From Burkholderiales bacterium (GTDB lineage: Bacteria > Pseudomonadota > Gammaproteobacteria > Burkholderiales > Casimicrobiaceae): 64,000 bases of DNA. The notes under the pieces were generated by a model. That model did no database searches, was not told where the DNA came from, and was given only the letters and a program-made list of their open reading frames with translations. Below are positions 51,289 through 59,979 of this stretch, in pieces. Every line of letters begins with the position of its first letter. The first letter of the stretch is position 1. A program made the position numbers and the translations under genes. The stretch covers positions 344,004 to 408,003 of the forward strand of contig JADZDD010000025.1 of the NCBI GenBank assembly GCA_020851235.1. Direction: 5' to 3'.

Positions 51289-51864
51289 TCAAGTGGGATC
51301 TTCCCGGTGCACGCCCGTCGCGCTGTCGGTGACGAGGTACGTGCCGGCGATGCGGTCGTGGAGGAACTGCCGGTCGCGATCGATGAACGCCCACAGGAAG
51401 CCCAGCGCGATGAGCCACGTCGCGTGCGCGCCCAGACCCCACGGCGCGAGTGCGGCGTACGCCGCCGTGGCGAGCAGGGGGCCGATCCAGGCAGCGAGGT
51501 AGCGCAAGAGCGCGGTACGCGGCGGCAGCGGTGTGCCGTCGCCGCGCACGAGGCGCAGGCGCCACGTCTTCATCGGCAGCGTGCGCCGGCCGCGCGACCA
51601 GCACCAGCAGAAATACCCGGCGAGGGCCGCAAAGACGATCCAGAAGAGGGCGAGGCGCTGGGGAAGCGCGGGAACGACGAGGTCGTCGGCGTGCCCGGCA
51701 GGCCGTGGCGTGACGAACGGCAGCAGCGCGAAATTGACGACGAAGAGCAAGGCGACGAGGAGCAGGCCCTCGTAGACGAGCGCCGCCGCGCGGCGTGCAA
51801 GCGACGCGCTTCGGGCCCGGAGCGGCGGTGCAGGGGAAGCGTTCGAGGCGGGCGCGGTGCGCAA
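51289..51864 (-). CDS. RDD-family membrane protein
   Basis: A 191-residue protein with the RDD domain: SLARRAAALVYEGLLLVALLFVVNFALLPF, GRRTLPMKTWRLRLVRGDGTPLPPRTALLRYL and DRDRQFLHDRIAGTYLV. About four membrane helices are seen. The role is unknown; some RDD proteins are linked to ion exchange. It follows DUF3106 on the same strand after seven bases and is the last gene of a unit led by an ECF sigma factor. Confidence 0.9.
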   Translation of the reverse strand: MRTAPASNASPAPPLRARSASLARRAAALVYEGLLLVALLFVVNFALLPFVTPRPAGHADDLVVPALPQRLALFWIVFAALAGYFCWCWSRGRRTLPMKTWRLRLVRGDGTPLPPRTALLRYLAAWIGPLLATAAYAALAPWGLGAHATWLIALGFLWAFIDRDRQFLHDRIAGTYLVTDSATGVHREDPT

Positions 51865-51871
51865 GGCGGAG

Positions 51872-52402
51872 TCAACGGCCGCGCAGCGGATCGGCGCCCG
51901 GCGTTGCCCGCGGTGCCGCGCCGGAGCGCGGTGCGCCCGTGGCCGGCGGCGTGGTCGCGGCGCCCGACTTCCCGCCGTTGCGCGGCGCGGCTGCGCCGAG
52001 TTCGCGGCGCTCGTCGGGCGTGAGGCTCTGGTATTCCTGCCAGCGCTGGCGAACCTCGCTCTTCTGATCGGGCGGGAGCTGTCGCATCGACTTGTAGCGT
52101 TCGCGCGCGGCCTGGCGCTCCTGCGGTGTCAACTCGGCCCAGGGCTTCATCTGTTCCTGGATCCGGCGCTGCTCCGCCGGGGTCATGGTCGAATAGCGCT
52201 TGGCGATGCCGCGCCACTTTTCCTTGCGCTGTGGCTCCAGGCGATCCCAGTCGGAGGCGAGTGGCGCCAAGACCTGCCGCTCGGCCGGGGTGAGCTGCGA
52301 CCAGGTGGGCGACCCGGAACCCGTCTGCGCGTAGGCCGCCGGCACCGCGACGAGCGCCCAGGCCAGAACGACGACGGCAATCGCAGGCGTGCCGTCGGCC
52401 AT
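51872..52402 (-). CDS. DUF3106 exported protein
   Basis: A 176-residue protein with a signal peptide (AIAVVVLAWALVAVPAAYAQ) and repeats of the DUF3106 type: WSQLTPAERQVLAPLASDWDRLEPQRKEKW, STMTPAEQRRIQEQMKPWAELTPQERQAARERY, QLPPDQKSEVRQRWQEYQSLTPDERRELG. The tail is Pro/Gly/Ala-rich. It resembles small periplasmic helical proteins. Its ATG shares one base with the stop of DUF3619 (TGATG). The function is unknown. Confidence 0.88.
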   Translation of the reverse strand: MADGTPAIAVVVLAWALVAVPAAYAQTGSGSPTWSQLTPAERQVLAPLASDWDRLEPQRKEKWRGIAKRYSTMTPAEQRRIQEQMKPWAELTPQERQAARERYKSMRQLPPDQKSEVRQRWQEYQSLTPDERRELGAAAPRNGGKSGAATTPPATGAPRSGAAPRATPGADPLRGR

Positions 52403-52800
52403 CAGCGCTGATAGCTCGTAAGCCAGGTCTGGAAACCGCGATCGACGTAGGCGTCGATCGGCAGGTCCGACGTGAGGATCTGGACGTCGAGGTCGGCAAT
52501 CTCGCCGGTCCGGTGATCGGTGTGCCACGCCTGATAGCCGAAGTACAGCATCCCGAGGGCGACGACGCCGACGATCGCCCACCACCCCATGCGGCGCGGG
52601 CGATGGAAGCCGCCGCTTCCCGGGCCCACCCCGGCGAGCGCGAGTTCGGGCTGCACCGCCGCGACCGTCGCCTCGAGGCGCGCGAGCGCGCGTGCCCGCG
52701 CCTTTTGCAATCGGTAGCGCACGTCGGGGTCCATCGCCGCCGTGCCAGAGTCCAGGTAACCCTTTATTTTGGTTGCGAATTCTTGTTCGTCACGGATCAT
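52402..52800 (-). CDS. DUF3619 membrane protein, probable anti-sigma partner
   Basis: A 132-residue protein of the DUF3619 type: a cytoplasmic N-terminus (EQEFATKIKGYLDSGTAAMDPDVRYRLQKARARALAR), one membrane helix (MGWWAIVGVVALGMLYFGYQAW), and a periplasmic tail ending AYVDRGFQTWLTSYQR. It overlaps the preceding sigma factor gene by ATGA and so is probably translated with it. A regulatory role toward the sigma factor is inferred from position and topology. Confidence 0.85.
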   Translation of the reverse strand: MIRDEQEFATKIKGYLDSGTAAMDPDVRYRLQKARARALARLEATVAAVQPELALAGVGPGSGGFHRPRRMGWWAIVGVVALGMLYFGYQAWHTDHRTGEIADLDVQILTSDLPIDAYVDRGFQTWLTSYQR

Positions 52801-53366
52801 AGGCTGACCCCCTTGGCGGCGAGCATCCCGGCCAAAGCGTGGACGGCGCGCGAGCAATGGGTCTTCACGCTGCCTTCGGTGCATCCCATCGCGGCGGCGG
52901 TTTCCGCCACATCCAGTTCTTCCCAGTAACGCAGCAGAAATGCTTCCCGTTGACGCGCCGGAAGCGCCGCGATCGCCTCTTCGATCAGTCCGACGATTTG
53001 CACTCGCTCGACCTGCCGCGCGGGATCTTCGAGCGCGTTCGAATCCGATTTCGCAGGCAATGCGTCGAGCGGATCGAATTCGTCGTCCTTGTCGTCGTCT
53101 CGGCCCAACGCCGAGAGCGTGGTGACTGCGGCATTTCTGACCTTTTGCCGCCGGAAATGGTCGTGGATCGAGTTCTGCAAGATGCGGGCAAACAGGCGAG
53201 GCAGTTCGGCGGCGGGCTTGTCGTGGTACTTTTCTGCAAGTTTAAGCATCGCATCCTGGACAATGTCGAGCGCGGCATCCTCGTCCCGAGTGGCGAAAAA
53301 CGCGTGCTTGTACGCCCGCCGTTCGGTTTCGGCGAGGAACGTCGAGATTTCGGTGGGCGTGGCCAG
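52797..53366 (-). CDS. ECF-type sigma factor with unusual start codon
   Basis: A sigma-70 family factor of about 189 residues. Region 2 shows FLAETERRAYKHAFFATRDEDAALDIVQDAMLKLAEKY, and region 4 shows EAIAALPARQREAFLLRYWEELDVAETAAAMGCTEGSVKTHCSRAVHAL. No ATG, GTG or TTG lies between the upstream in-frame stop and conserved region 2 apart from Met 40 in DAMLKL, which would cut region 2. CTG 53366 gives MATPTEISTFL, the start expected for relatives. TATAAT at 53404-53399 fits a start just downstream. It heads sigma-DUF3619-DUF3106-RDD. Confidence 0.85.
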   Translation of the reverse strand: MATPTEISTFLAETERRAYKHAFFATRDEDAALDIVQDAMLKLAEKYHDKPAAELPRLFARILQNSIHDHFRRQKVRNAAVTTLSALGRDDDKDDEFDPLDALPAKSDSNALEDPARQVERVQIVGLIEEAIAALPARQREAFLLRYWEELDVAETAAAMGCTEGSVKTHCSRAVHALAGMLAAKGVSL

Positions 53367-53398
53367 GGTCGTGAGCTTGGGTCGCGGGCGGCCGAGGC

Positions 53399-53404
53399 AT
53401 TATA
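53399..53404 (-). promoter_or_regulatory. -10 element of the ECF sigma gene
   Basis: On the minus strand this is an exact TATAAT. The expected transcript start near 53392 leaves a leader of about 25 bases before the CTG at 53366. The -35 is weak (ATGACG-like at 16 bases). Confidence 0.5.
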
Positions 53405-53535
53405 GGTGGCGTCGGCCACGCGTCATCGGGGCCGGGGCGCCGGCGGCAGCCGCAGCGCGTGCCGCGGCGCGGCCGTCGCCTCGTGCTGCGACGCCACAAC
53501 CTTCCCCCCGACGCTCGGTTTTGCACCGCAACATC

Positions 53536-53563
53536 TTGACCATTCGACCGGCGAACGGCTAAT
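53536..53563 (+). promoter_or_regulatory. Candidate promoter of the ilvIHC operon
   Basis: TTGACC (five of six), 16 bases, GCTAAT (four of six). It lies about 270 bases before ilvI within the 465-base region (53367-53831) that separates ilvI from the divergent sigma gene. The rest of that region shows no leader peptide rich in Ile, Val or Leu and no clear terminator. Confidence 0.4.
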
Positions 53564-53831
53564 CTTCCGGAGTCGTCGCCGCGGCATGGCGACGACGGGC
53601 AGTACTGCAAAAACGGCCGTGCGCGGTCCCTCCAGCGGCGCCACAAGCACCGCGGAGCCTCCAAGGATCGGACGCGGGTTTTCCAAAGTCGCGGCTCGCC
53701 TACCACGGGCCACCAGGCCTTTGCCGTTGTGCGCGCATACCTCACGGCGCGCCAGGCGCGGATTGCAGTGCCCGGACGGCGCGCGCGCCTTCCGGACCGA
53801 TCCATCGACGAAACGAACGAGGCTTTTCATC

Positions 53832-55538
53832 ATGCAACTCACGGGTGCGGAAATCGTCATCCGCTGCCTCCAGGAAGAGGGCGTCGAGTACGTCTTCGGC
53901 TATCCGGGCGGTGCGGTGCTCAACATCTACGACGAGCTCTTCAAGCAGGACAAGGTCAAGCACGTCCTCGTCCGGCACGAGCAAGCGGCGGCGCACGCGG
54001 CCGACGGGTACTCGCGCAGCTCGAACAAGGTCGGCGTGGCGCTCGTCACGTCGGGGCCGGGAGTGACCAACGCGGTCACCGGCATCGCGACGGCGTACAT
54101 GGACTCGATCCCGATGGTCGTCATCACGGGGCAGGTGCCCACGCACGCGATCGGCCAGGACGCCTTCCAGGAGTGCGACACGGTGGGCATCACGCGCCCC
54201 TGCGTCAAGCACAACTTCCTCGTCAAGGACGTGAACGATCTCGCGCTCACGATCAAGAAGGCCTTCTACCTCGCGGCGACCGGGCGCCCCGGGCCGGTGC
54301 TGGTCGACATCCCCAAGGATGTGACGCAGGCGACGGCCGAGTTCTCGTATCCCAAGACGGTGTCGATGCGCTCGTACAGCCCGGTGACGAAGGCGCACTC
54401 CGGTCAGATCAAGAAGGCGGTCAGCCTGCTCCTCGAAGCGAAGCGGCCGATGGTGTACGCCGGCGGCGGCGTCGTCCTGAACGACGCCGCGGCGCAGTTG
54501 ACGCGTCTCGTGCGCCTGCTGGGCTTTCCCTGCACCAATACCCTGATGGGCCTGGGCGGCTTCCCCGGGACCGATCCGCAGTTCACCGGGATGCCGGGCA
54601 TGCACGGCACCTACGAGTCGAACATGGCGATGCAGCACTGCGACGTGCTCCTCGCGGTGGGCGCGCGCTTCGACGACCGCGTGATCGGCAATCCTGCGCA
54701 CTTCGCGCGCAACGAGCGCAAGATCATCCACGTCGACATCGATCCGTCGTCGATCAGCAAGCGCGTGAAGGTCGACGTCCCGATCGTCGGCTACGTGGGC
54801 GACGTGCTCGACGAGATGGTGAAGATCATCGAATCCTCACCGTCGCGTCCGGATCCGGCCACGCTCAAGGCCTGGTGGGGCGAGATCAAGGAATGGCAGC
54901 GCAAGGACTGCCTCAAGTACGACACCAAGAGCAAGCTCATCAAGCCGCAATTCGTCGTCCAGAAGCTCTACGAGCTCACCAAGGGTGACGCCTTCATCAC
55001 CTCGGACGTCGGCCAGCACCAGATGTGGGCCGCGCAGTATTACAAGTTCGACAAGCCGCGGCGCTGGATCAACTCGGGGGGCCTGGGCACGATGGGCTTC
55101 GGCTTGCCGTCGGCGATGGGAACGCAACTCGTCAATCCCGGCGCGACGGTGGCCTGCATCACCGGCGAGGCGTCGATCCAGATGTCGATCCACGAGCTGT
55201 CGACCTGCCGCCAGTACCGCTTGCCCATCAAGATCGTGAACCTCAACAACCGCTACATGGGCATGGTGCGGCAGTGGCAGGAGTTCTTCTACGGTAACCG
55301 GTACTCCGAGTCGTACGTCGACGCGCTGCCGGACTTCGTCAAGCTCGCCGAGGCGTACGGGCATGTCGGCATGAAGATCGAGAAGCCGGGCGACGTCGAG
55401 GGGGCGCTGAAGGAAGCGCTGAAGCAGACCGAGCGCCTCGTCTTCCTCGACTTCATCACCGACCACAAGGAGAACGTGTTCCCGATGGTTCCCGGCGGCA
55501 AGGGGTTGACCGAGATGATCCTGGCGGAGGAGCTGTGA
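53832..55538 (+). CDS. ilvI: Acetolactate synthase large subunit
   Basis: A 568-residue thiamine diphosphate enzyme that condenses pyruvate with pyruvate or 2-oxobutyrate, the first common step of valine, leucine and isoleucine synthesis. Seen: the catalytic Glu region VRHEQAAAHAADGYSR, the FAD/central domain (GMPGMHGTYESNMAMQHCDVLLAVGARFDDR), and the ThDP motif around GEASIQMSIHELSTCRQYRLPIKIVNLNN. Length is typical. The ATG gives MQLTGAEIVIRCLQEEGVEYVFGYPGG, the canonical start. The stop overlaps ilvH by four bases. Confidence 0.97.
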   Translation: MQLTGAEIVIRCLQEEGVEYVFGYPGGAVLNIYDELFKQDKVKHVLVRHEQAAAHAADGYSRSSNKVGVALVTSGPGVTNAVTGIATAYMDSIPMVVITGQVPTHAIGQDAFQECDTVGITRPCVKHNFLVKDVNDLALTIKKAFYLAATGRPGPVLVDIPKDVTQATAEFSYPKTVSMRSYSPVTKAHSGQIKKAVSLLLEAKRPMVYAGGGVVLNDAAAQLTRLVRLLGFPCTNTLMGLGGFPGTDPQFTGMPGMHGTYESNMAMQHCDVLLAVGARFDDRVIGNPAHFARNERKIIHVDIDPSSISKRVKVDVPIVGYVGDVLDEMVKIIESSPSRPDPATLKAWWGEIKEWQRKDCLKYDTKSKLIKPQFVVQKLYELTKGDAFITSDVGQHQMWAAQYYKFDKPRRWINSGGLGTMGFGLPSAMGTQLVNPGATVACITGEASIQMSIHELSTCRQYRLPIKIVNLNNRYMGMVRQWQEFFYGNRYSESYVDALPDFVKLAEAYGHVGMKIEKPGDVEGALKEALKQTERLVFLDFITDHKENVFPMVPGGKGLTEMILAEEL

Positions 55539-56026
55539 GGCATATCCTGTCCATCCTGAGCGAGAACGAAGCCGGCGCGCTGTCGCGCATCTCCGGGCTC
55601 TTCTCGGCGCGCGGCTACAACATCGATTCGCTCACGGTCGCGCCGACCGAGGACCCCACCATGTCGCGCTTCACGATCGTCACGACCGGAACCGACGACA
55701 TCATCGAGCAGATCACCAAGCAGCTGAACAAGCTCGTCGACGTGGTCAAGGTCGTCGATCTCACCGACGGCAACCACATCGAGCGCGAGTTGATGCTCGT
55801 GAAGGTGCGCGCCGCCGGGAAGGATCGCGACGAGATGAAGCGGCTCGCCGACATCTTTCGCGGCCGCGTGCTCGACGTCACCGACAAGAGTTACACGATC
55901 GAGCTCACCGGGACGAGCGAGAAGCTCGACGCGTTCCTGCAGGCGATCGAACCTGGCGTGATCCTCGAGACGGTGCGCACCGGCGCCTCGGGCATCGGCC
56001 GCGGCGAGCGGGTCCTGCGCGTCTGA
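55535..56026 (+). CDS. ilvH: Acetolactate synthase small (regulatory) subunit
   Basis: A 163-residue regulatory subunit with an N-terminal ACT domain (HILSILSENEAGALSRISGLFSARGYNIDSLTVAPTEDPTMSRFTIV) and the C-terminal ALS_ss_C domain (RELMLVKVRAAGKDRDEMKRLADIFRGRVLDVTDKSYTIELTGTSEKLDAFL). It activates the large subunit and confers valine feedback inhibition. The GTG start lies in the GTGA overlap with ilvI. Confidence 0.97.
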   Translation: MRHILSILSENEAGALSRISGLFSARGYNIDSLTVAPTEDPTMSRFTIVTTGTDDIIEQITKQLNKLVDVVKVVDLTDGNHIERELMLVKVRAAGKDRDEMKRLADIFRGRVLDVTDKSYTIELTGTSEKLDAFLQAIEPGVILETVRTGASGIGRGERVLRV

Positions 56027-56097
56027 CGGTGATTGACGAGGCGATGGGTCGGCACCGCGCGTGGCGCGGGCCGCTGCATCGCGTGCTGGGATGTTGA

Positions 56098-57147
<1,050 letters not shown>

Positions 57148-57212
57148 CGCGCACGCGGACCGCGGCGCGGCGCCGCGCCGCCGCCCTGCCCTCCGGCCGC
57201 CAGCGCGGCTGG

Positions 57213-57449
57213 GTGGGCATGCTGGTGCTGCTCCTCGCGCTCGTCATCGTGGCGTGGCTCGCCAAGGATGCGCTCGTGAAGTACGGGATGCTGTCGACCA
57301 GCACCACCACGACCAAACGCGCCGGACCTGCGGGTGCGGCGCCTTCCGCTACCGAGCCCGCGGTGACGCCGGCCAACGCGATCGAGAAGGCGAAGGCGCT
57401 CGAAGGCTTCCTGCAACAGGAGAGCACCAAGCGCGACGGGGGCAACTGA
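57213..57449 (+). CDS. Small membrane protein after ilvC
   Basis: A protein of about 78 residues: one N-terminal membrane helix (MLVLLLALVIVAWLAKDALVKYGM), then a Thr/Ala/Pro-rich stretch and a short helical end (ANAIEKAKALEGFLQQESTKRD). Start uncertain (GTG 57213 or ATG 57219); the frame is open further upstream. It lies 65 bases after ilvC on the same strand. I do not recognise a family. The hydrophobic helix followed by a soluble tail and normal codon use supports it being real. Confidence 0.6.
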   Translation: MGMLVLLLALVIVAWLAKDALVKYGMLSTSTTTTKRAGPAGAAPSATEPAVTPANAIEKAKALEGFLQQESTKRDGGN

Positions 57450-57544
57450 GCGCGACGGCAGTCGCGAGCCGTCGGCACGCTGCGCCTCGCCGCGGCGGTG
57501 CTCGCGATGGCCGGGGAGCGGCGTGCGGCGCCGATGGCATAGGG

Positions 57545-57550
57545 CATAAT
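57545..57550 (+). promoter_or_regulatory. Possible -10 element of psd
   Basis: CATAAT (five of six) lies 29 bases before the psd ATG in a GC-rich spacer, without a clear -35. It could separate the phospholipid genes from the ilv transcript. Confidence 0.35.
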
Positions 57551-57578
57551 TCGGGCCGACGCACGTTGCGCGCCCCGC

Positions 57579-58226
57579 ATGTCCCGCCACTATCCGCACC
57601 CCGTCATCGCCCGCGAGGGCTGGCCGTTCCTCGTCATCGGCGTCGTCGTCGCGGCGCTTCTCACCTGGCTCGGCTGGGCCGTGCTTGCGCTCCTCGCCTG
57701 GGTGGTCGCGGCGTTCGTCCTGCAGTTCTTCCGCGATCCGGCGCGGACCATTCCCGATGCCCCGAAGGCCGTGCTCTCGCCTGCCGACGGTCGCATCGTC
57801 AAGGTCGAGAACGGGCGCGATCCGTATCTCGATCGCGACGCGCTCAAGATCAGCGTGTTCATGAACGTGTTCAACGTGCACAGCAATCGCAGTCCGGTCG
57901 ATGCGACGGTGATCGGTCGCTGGTATCACGCCGGCAGTTTCCTCAATGCGGCGCTCGACAAGGCGTCCCTCGAGAACGAGCGCAACGCGCTGCACCTGCG
58001 CACGCCGGCCGGGCAGGACGTGACCTGCGTCCAGGTCGCCGGGCTCGTCGCCCGTCGCATCCTGTGCTACGTCGACCCGGGTGCAGCGCTCGGACGCGGC
58101 GAGCGCTACGGCTTCATCCGCTTCGGCTCGCGGGTCGACGTGTACCTCGATCCTTCGGCGCGCCCCAAGGTCGCGGTGGGCGACAAGGTCTTCGCCACCG
58201 AGACGATCCTCGCCGAGTTCGCGTAA
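57579..58226 (+). CDS. psd: Phosphatidylserine decarboxylase
   Basis: A 215-residue short-type Psd that makes phosphatidylethanolamine at the inner membrane. There are two membrane segments near the N-terminus ([37 protein letters not shown]). The decarboxylase fold follows, with [34 protein letters not shown] and the self-cleavage site Gly-Ser in [10 protein letters not shown], which yields the pyruvoyl group. It is followed after 24 bases by pssA, which makes its substrate. Confidence 0.96.
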   Translation: MSRHYPHPVIAREGWPFLVIGVVVAALLTWLGWAVLALLAWVVAAFVLQFFRDPARTIPDAPKAVLSPADGRIVKVENGRDPYLDRDALKISVFMNVFNVHSNRSPVDATVIGRWYHAGSFLNAALDKASLENERNALHLRTPAGQDVTCVQVAGLVARRILCYVDPGAALGRGERYGFIRFGSRVDVYLDPSARPKVAVGDKVFATETILAEFA

Positions 58227-58250
58227 CGCGGACCGCTCCTCGCGCTCGCC

Positions 58251-59015
58251 ATGCAGGACTACGATCACGAACGTGCGGTGCTGAAGAATCGCGTTCGCCG
58301 CCGCGGCATCTACATCCTGCCGAATCTCTTCACGCTCGCGGCGCTGTTCGCCGGCTTCTACGCGATCGTGCAGGCGATGAACCTCAATTTCGACCAGGCT
58401 GCGATCGCGATCTTCGTCGCGATGGGCCTCGACGGGCTCGATGGCCGGGTAGCGCGGCTCACGCGGACGCAAAGCGCGTTCGGCGCCGAGTTCGACAGCC
58501 TGGCCGACATGGTCTCGTTCGGCGCCGCGCCCGCGCTCGTGATGTACGAGTGGGTACTGCGCGACCTGGGGCGCTGGGGCTGGGTTGCGGCATTTCTCTA
58601 CTGTGCCGGCGCGGCGCTGCGTCTTGCGCGGTTCAACACGATGCTCGACGTGGCCGACAAGCGCTGGTTCACCGGGATCCCGAGCCCGGCGGCGGCCGCG
58701 TTGGTGGCGGGCTTCGTCTGGGTCATGGACGACTACGACGTCGATCCGGTGGCGGTGCGCTGGTGGGCGCTCTTCGTCACCGTCCTCGCCGGACTCACGA
58801 TGGTGAGCAACCTCAAGTACTGGAGCGGCAAGGCGATCAACCTGCGCAAGAGCGTGCCCTTCGTCGTCGTGCTCCTGGCCGCCGTCGCCGTCGCACTCAC
58901 GGCGCTGCAGCCGCCGCTCGTGCTGTTCGTTGGCTTCGTGGTGTACGCGCTGTCCGGGTACGTCGTTTCGACGTGGCAGTACCTGCGCCACCGGCACCCC
59001 GGGCGGACGCGCTGA
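58251..59015 (+). CDS. pssA: CDP-diacylglycerol-serine O-phosphatidyltransferase
   Basis: A 254-residue, polytopic CDP-alcohol phosphatidyltransferase. The family motif D-G-x2-A-R-x8-G-x3-D-x3-D appears as GLDGRVARLTRTQSAFGAEFDSLADMVSFGAAPA, preceded by the typical start RGIYILPNLFTLAALFAGFYAIV. It makes phosphatidylserine, the substrate of the upstream psd product. About seven or eight membrane helices are seen. The glycosyltransferase gene begins four bases after the stop. Confidence 0.96.
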   Translation: MQDYDHERAVLKNRVRRRGIYILPNLFTLAALFAGFYAIVQAMNLNFDQAAIAIFVAMGLDGLDGRVARLTRTQSAFGAEFDSLADMVSFGAAPALVMYEWVLRDLGRWGWVAAFLYCAGAALRLARFNTMLDVADKRWFTGIPSPAAAALVAGFVWVMDDYDVDPVAVRWWALFVTVLAGLTMVSNLKYWSGKAINLRKSVPFVVVLLAAVAVALTALQPPLVLFVGFVVYALSGYVVSTWQYLRHRHPGRTR

Positions 59016-59019
59016 AGCG

Positions 59020-59955
59020 ATGTCGACGCCGACGCCGCGTATCGCCGTCCTCGTTCCCTGCTACAACGAGGCGCTCACGGTGGCGCGGGTCGTGACCGAC
59101 TTTGCCGCGGCGCTTCCGGGTTGCGTCGTCTACGTCTACGACAACCGCAGCAGCGATGGCACCGGCGACATCGCCCGTGCCGCGGGGGCCGTCGTGCGCC
59201 GCGAGGAGCGACCGGGGAAGGGGGGCGTCATGCGCCGCATGTTCGCCGAGATCGAAGCCGACATCTACGTCGTCACCGACGGCGACGCGACCTACGACGC
59301 CACCCGCGCTTCGGAGATGGTCGAGCGCCTGCGCCGCGACGACCTCGATGTCGTCACGGGTGTGCGCGATCACGGCGAGCGCGACGCGGCGTATCGCCGC
59401 GGCCACCAGTTCGGCAACCGCGCCTTCAACGCGCTCCTCGGCGTGCTTTTCGGCGAGCGACCCACCGACATGTTCTCCGGCTACCGCGTGATGTCGCGTC
59501 GCTTCGTGAAGTCGTTTCCGGCAGAGGCCAGGGGCTTCGAGATCGAGACCGAGCTGACCGTCCACGCGCTCGAGCTGCGCGTGCCCACCGCCGAGGTCGT
59601 GACGAGTTACTTCGAGCGTCCCGCCGGATCCACGAGCAAGCTTTCCACCTACAAGGACGGCTTGCGCATCCTCTACACGATGGCACGGCTCTTCCGCGAC
59701 GTGCGTCCGCTGCCGTTCTTCTTCGGCTGCGCGCTGCTGCTCGCGCTGGCGGGACTGGGGCTCGGCGCCGAGGTGCTCGTCGAATACCTCGACACGCATC
59801 TCGTGCCGCGGCTGCCCACCGCGGTGCTCGCCACCGGCCTCATGCTGCTCGCCTCGCTGTGCGTCGTCTGCGGGATGATCCTCGACAGTGTCGCGCGCGG
59901 CCGACGCGAGGCGAAGCGGCTCGCGTACCTTGCGGCGGGCGCCTCGGCTCGATAG
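59020..59955 (+). CDS. GT2 glycosyltransferase with two C-terminal membrane helices
   Basis: A 311-residue GT-A fold family 2 enzyme of the dolichol-phosphate-mannose-synthase type: RIAVLVPCYNEALTVARVVTDF, the DxD-like VTDGDATYDATR, GNRAFNALLGVLFGERPTDMFSGYRVMSRRF and EIETELTVHALELRVPTAEV. Two C-terminal membrane helices (about residues 235-255 and 268-290) anchor it. Such enzymes load a sugar onto undecaprenyl phosphate for a GT-C transferase; the convergent gene at 60-61.7 kb encodes one candidate. It is cotranscribed with pssA. Confidence 0.9.
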   Translation: MSTPTPRIAVLVPCYNEALTVARVVTDFAAALPGCVVYVYDNRSSDGTGDIARAAGAVVRREERPGKGGVMRRMFAEIEADIYVVTDGDATYDATRASEMVERLRRDDLDVVTGVRDHGERDAAYRRGHQFGNRAFNALLGVLFGERPTDMFSGYRVMSRRFVKSFPAEARGFEIETELTVHALELRVPTAEVVTSYFERPAGSTSKLSTYKDGLRILYTMARLFRDVRPLPFFFGCALLLALAGLGLGAEVLVEYLDTHLVPRLPTAVLATGLMLLASLCVVCGMILDSVARGRREAKRLAYLAAGASAR

Positions 59956-59979
59956 TTAGCGACCGCGTCGCGGCCCGTG

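Noticed and set aside
53405..53831. Branched-chain leader peptide ahead of ilvI
   Set aside because: No short frame with a run of Ile, Val or Leu codons and no competing hairpins were found, unlike the leuA leader.
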